Assembly: GCA_030770545.1 (NCBI GenBank)
Contig: CM061091.1
Span: 5,277,501-5,341,500 of the forward strand
From: Macropodus opercularis
Lineage: Eukaryota > Chordata > Actinopteri > Anabantiformes > Osphronemidae
DNA length: 64,000 nt
Reading direction: 5' to 3'
The notes under the pieces were generated by a model. That model saw only the letters and a list, made by a program, of their open reading frames with translations. It made no database searches and was not told the DNA's origin. The position numbers and the translations under genes are program-made. Positions 59,501 to 64,000 of this stretch are shown one piece after another. Numbering within the stretch: the stretch's first letter is position 1; each line of letters starts with the position of its first letter.

Positions 59501-62500
59501 ACTGTCAGTTTTCAGCAAAAACATTGACAATAATAATATTCTGTGCGACGGTCTTTCATCAATAAATCACCCAAGATCATTATCGACGACAATAATAGTG
59601 TGCTTTTCCTTCATGCGCCTGTTTTTCGAAGTGGTTGTCAAATTTAAAGTTAGAAATGTGCAGCGTGTGCGCACTGGACCGTTCGCTGTCACCGCAGTGA
59701 TGACAAGGACCAGAACGGCTCTTGGCTCCTCGGCTCCCTCCGAGGCAATTAGCTGCAGTGAGGCTCCTGCTTCATCCTCACATTAATTATAGCTGAGTTA
59801 ACGGAGGTGTTGGAGTTTCTCTGTGTGGACGATATGTTAACAACGCTTCACCTCCACACTAAACCAACATTTTCACTGTTAACAACACACCAGGCTATTC
59901 CGGTTTAACAAGGAATTAGTGTGGATGTAAATGCAACACAAGCAACTAATAAATTAAATATTGTTATGTATAAATGTAAAAGCTGTGTTTAGTGTGAGCC
60001 TTAAATAAGTAAGTGAGATTTTGACATGTAACTGAGCCCCAAACAGAAAACACACTGACTGTAAAGCATTGCCGTTTTAACAAGGCCCTTGAATGGTACT
60101 GAGCTTGTTAACCGTTTTATTTTCAGTTTTATGAGTCTCTTTAATCTGCCTTGTTGTCTGCCCCCTTATTTTGTCCTTTAATTAAACTCCATCTAACTTC
60201 ACAGCTCTTGACTTTTGGATCTGCAGATGGGAGTAGGGAGGAGAAGAAAGTGGCGGAGCAAACGGAAAAACAACAGCACCCAGAAATATTATGCTGCCAT
60301 ATCAAAACCTTCAAAACCTTTATGAACACAACACTTTTCAAACTGTTGAGTGCAATGTAAGTGATCTATGACTGTGTGTAACACAATAATGAAAACAATT
60401 TATTTTAACTTATGTTAATATCAAATTGGTCATTCCTTCATTTTGTCCTCAAACACATATATAAGATACCAACACTACAAACGCCTATAAAACACATGTG
60501 ACCATGTGACCACACTTTCTCCAGCAGTGATTCTGTAGTCAATAAAAATGTCTTAAATGACCCAGAAAATATTTCATATTTTTGCTTTGATGACAGCTTT
60601 GCACATTAATCCATATCAGAGTCAGAATCCTATTGATGCAGCATTGTTTGGATGCAAAGAGACTAATACGTGCAGGACTCACTGGACCCTCGCATGTACA
60701 AACGTAGGTTTTATTTCAGTACAGGCTTGGGGACAAAGCAGCCAGTGTCACAATCCACATTGTTTTTAATCATATTATATCACGTATTGCAGTGGACTCT
60801 GTAATATGGGACTGTGAGGATTTCCTAAAAGTCAGAGCCCCCAGCAGCTTTGACAGGCCTACACAGTCCAGTGGCTTGTCAGAAACAACACGCAAATGTG
60901 CTGAAATTGAAAGAGGCCGTTTACTGTGAGAGGAGCTAACAAATCCCCTGGCTCTCAAGCCCAGTGTGGAGCTACTACTCGCTCTACTGAACCCGTCCAT
61001 ACTGTTCACCGCTGCCAGTAAACCTGAGCGTTCTGCCAGGCACCCAGCTGTCCACACACTATACATCACGTGTGCTCTGTTATTACTTTTAGTTAATGTT
61101 CTAAAATGAACAAAATATGACGTAAAAAAATAGAAATAAAGAATAAATGGATATTGAACAGCTTTCAAACACGCACAGTGCAAGATAAGCTGAACTGAAC
61201 TTACCTGTACTGCTATTACCTGAATAGGGTTACTACAAAGCGGAGACACTGGCAGGAAGGGAAAGGGGGCGACTGGCGGTCAGCTGGGAACTGACCAGCA
61301 GCCGCGACGGAGAAATTCTGAGCCGCTGCATCTGTAGTAGTGTTTTTCACAAAATGGCATCAGTACCAGTCCACACTGTGAACTGCATCCAGTAAGAACC
61401 TGAGGAGCTCATCTAATTGGCAATTATTGAAGTCTGCCCCAACTCCACCTACTCATGCTGTGCTAGTAATATGTAATGATGAAGTCTAGCTACAACATAT
61501 ATATATATATACTGGATATATATAGTGTATGTATTAACGCCAGCGGTCACAGAAACTGCAGCTGGACCGGTCCATAAGCCATTTATACCAGTCACCGCGT
61601 AACATTGTACCGAGTGAATGTGGCAAAGAATGACAAAGAACCGGCTTCCTCTGATTAATACAGCGGGTGCCAGGCCAGGCTGGAATATCAAAGTCACCAA
61701 AAACACAAGGAGCTGGTGGCATGTCCAGCCAAAGCAGCGCGGTCTTCATTCTTCCTCCATCATCCCTAACTTTACCCCATACTCAGCACTGACCATTTAG
61801 TCTGAATTGAGTCACACTCAGTGGGGGAGGGGAGCTTTGAAAATAACGCTTTGTGTGTGTGTTGCTGTTTTTCAGGGAACACAAAAAGGACTGACGAGAC
61901 CATTTATCTGTAGATAAGGCAAAGAAAAAAAGCTGAGCCTACCTGATGTTTTCTCTTTTTTCATGAGGCACTGTCTGCGATCCCTTTATCTGCCTTTCAT
62001 TAGCGCCTCGCTCGCCCTCTTAGTAGGGTGGGTGTCTGGGAGACAGTCACTTTCTCCCAGCCTGTGATGTTTCTGCAGATTACAGAGGGCCTTTGAAGCC
62101 ACTAAACTCCTCATTGCCAGGGCCTCAGACGGGCCCATGCCATCTGTCAGATCGACGGCAAAGTAGTGGAATGGGGCTGAGACACCCTCTGTTGATCCAC
62201 ACTTTTTGTCTTTTATGTGTCACATTTGGATGTTGCGCAGCAGCCACACCTTTGTAATCTGCTGCTGGGACCCGCCTGAAAGAGCGGCCTCTGCAGCATA
62301 CAAACACACAACCACAGAAGGGAGAGAATAATGGCCGTCCATAATTACTCGTACCTGTGGGCATCACTCTCTAAATGAGACCATTATCTTCATCCCCTCA
62401 CAGTGATGGCTGGTTTCCTCCCATTTTTCCAAGGTCCTGGATATAACTGTCATGTGGGTCTTTTTGAGCCCAAGCAGTGGGAGGATTTGATTGTGAGTTT

Positions 62501-64000
62501 GTTGCTGGATGAACAACGCTGCACATCACCCATCCACCGGGGACCCGAGGTTTACTTTACAAAAAAGTTTTCAGCGTAGGCCAATGTACAAAAGTGATGT
62601 TTCTTTCAAACTGCTGAAGGTTATGATAAAAGCACAGCCACATTTCTGTTTCCTGTTTTTCATTTCTAACCGACAGCCATTGTTTTTCCAGCTGAAATGA
62701 AAGAAATGTTCTTTAACTAACTTGCTCTGAGACAAAACAAAAAGGTTTCAGAGTATAACAACAACACAGTAAAGACTCTCCGTGGGTTGTTCTGATGTTA
62801 TCACACCTGGGTAAAATGAATGATTTAATGTATGCACTTGCAACTTGTTTAAAAAGTGCATATCATCAAAAATCCCTTGAAACCAATGAGACATATGTTA
62901 ATGTGTATTTAATTTCCATCAATGTAAAATCATCCAATAATTGTTCGGCTGACAAACACAGACATAAACTTTTATGTGCATCTGAAATCTCACCGTGTAT
63001 AGAAATGTCACAATCCAAAGAATAAATAAAAACATTTTCCACTTTTCTGTTGGTTACTGAATAGTAAAAGATAGTTTAATATGTTTTTTAATCACCTTAT
63101 TGTTCCATCTTCAGCACATAATAAAGAGGAGATGCTTCGTGTTGCGGGGGATACAGGCTGTGAAAGATGGCAACTCCTGTTCTGAGCTATGTTGTTTATA
63201 AAAACCCGGGTTTACCTGTTTTGGAGAAGCAGGGGTCCCTGATAAACCTCTGAAGAGGAGCGAGATCACCGGCAGCACGTTTCAGCCTCAAACGCTGCCT
63301 CTTCCTGTGTTGAGATGATAAACTCTCAATGAGTTTGCAAAGACCATTTCCCAGCGGCTGTCTTTCAGTTTATATGAACTTTTCAAACGACTAACGATCT
63401 GACGGAGGATCGTCACCAAGCTCGCAGGCTTTGAACGCGTCTCCCCAGTGTATTTTTCCCACCCCAGGACCACTGTCTTCAGAGGTTTGAGGAGAATAAA
63501 GGCTCAGACAGAAATCAGCAGTCACCCCCAACCCCTCCCCACCTCTCCCCACCACCTTGCTTGTCCTGTCACACATGCTCACACACATGCAAATTTGCGA
63601 TGCATGTAAGCATTTTGATGTGTGTGCTCATTGAAAATACACACAAAGGCAACTCCCAACAAGCATCCCCTGTAGAGTCCCACATCAGACCAGCCTCCTT
63701 AAAAAATTCTTATTATAATAGAGTTTTTAAAAACAGAATAATACATTAAGCACCTTAAAGCAGGGAGGGTGACGCTAAACTACAAAAACATTAAGCAAGC
63801 CCTGTGAAATATACATGACAGTTATTGGATCTAAGAAGACTGTGGCTAAATAGAACACATTTAGTAACTTAACAGAACTTTAGCAGAGCTTGTTACTTTT
63901 CACTATTTTGCTCATACAATTTTTAAAACTATTTGCCACTTGAGTTTTTATGGGTACATTAGGAGTTTTTATCAATTTACAGTGTAAGTAGTGGGTTTTG
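56600..64000. other. Non-coding region to the window end, no gene recognised
   Basis: No coding exon supported. An AT microsatellite lies at 61497-61511, a TCF/LEF-type site at 60594-60602, and an enhancer-like block at about 61960-62420 with 'ccataattactcg' and 'ctttcattagcgcc'. Confidence 0.4.

Overview
The window is nuclear DNA from a ray-finned fish, probably a percomorph-type teleost. It has spliced vertebrate genes with GT..AG introns, fish-type dispersed repeats (Tc1/mariner, an L1-type LINE remnant, and a repeat built around a 'cagctttatt' core), and long AT-rich non-coding stretches. No prokaryotic features, CRISPR arrays, rRNA or convincing tRNA genes were found.

Two genes are well supported, both on the minus strand and head to tail. 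(1) nod2 (positions 1-4205, 3' end cut off by the window edge) encodes the cytosolic muramyl-dipeptide sensor: two CARDs, a NACHT ATPase and a C-terminal LRR array, with one 84-bp exon per repeat. It lacks one LRR exon that the human gene has. (2) nkd1 (naked cuticle homolog 1; CDS 34532 down to 13815) was rebuilt as ten exons giving 448 residues: a MGKLHSK N-terminus, a Dishevelled-binding EF-hand and a His-rich C-terminus. The human order NKD1-SNX20-NOD2 is kept for nkd1 and nod2, but no SNX20 was seen between them.

Layout: 1-4205 nod2; 4206-12295 intergenic, with a degraded L1-type LINE and an old dispersed repeat; 12296-13814 inferred nkd1 3'UTR, carrying a short Tc1 derivative with perfect inverted ends; 13815-34532 nkd1, with a 12.95-kb intron 3 holding an unrecognised 119-codon antisense ORF (29199-29558); about 33.8-34.8 kb a CpG-rich nkd1 promoter and first exons; 34.8-64 kb about 29 kb without a recognisable gene, with several non-coding blocks that look enhancer-like and one isolated exon-like GC-rich island.

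NKD1 is a feedback antagonist of Wnt/beta-catenin signalling and a Wnt target in vertebrates. Consistent with that, a full TCF/LEF motif lies about 155 bp upstream of its start codon, and I counted twelve matches to SCTTTGATS by eye over the window, where chance predicts about two. The two genes act in different pathways (innate sensing and Wnt feedback), and nothing here suggests they work together. All exon boundaries were derived by hand from splice signals, reading phase and family similarity.
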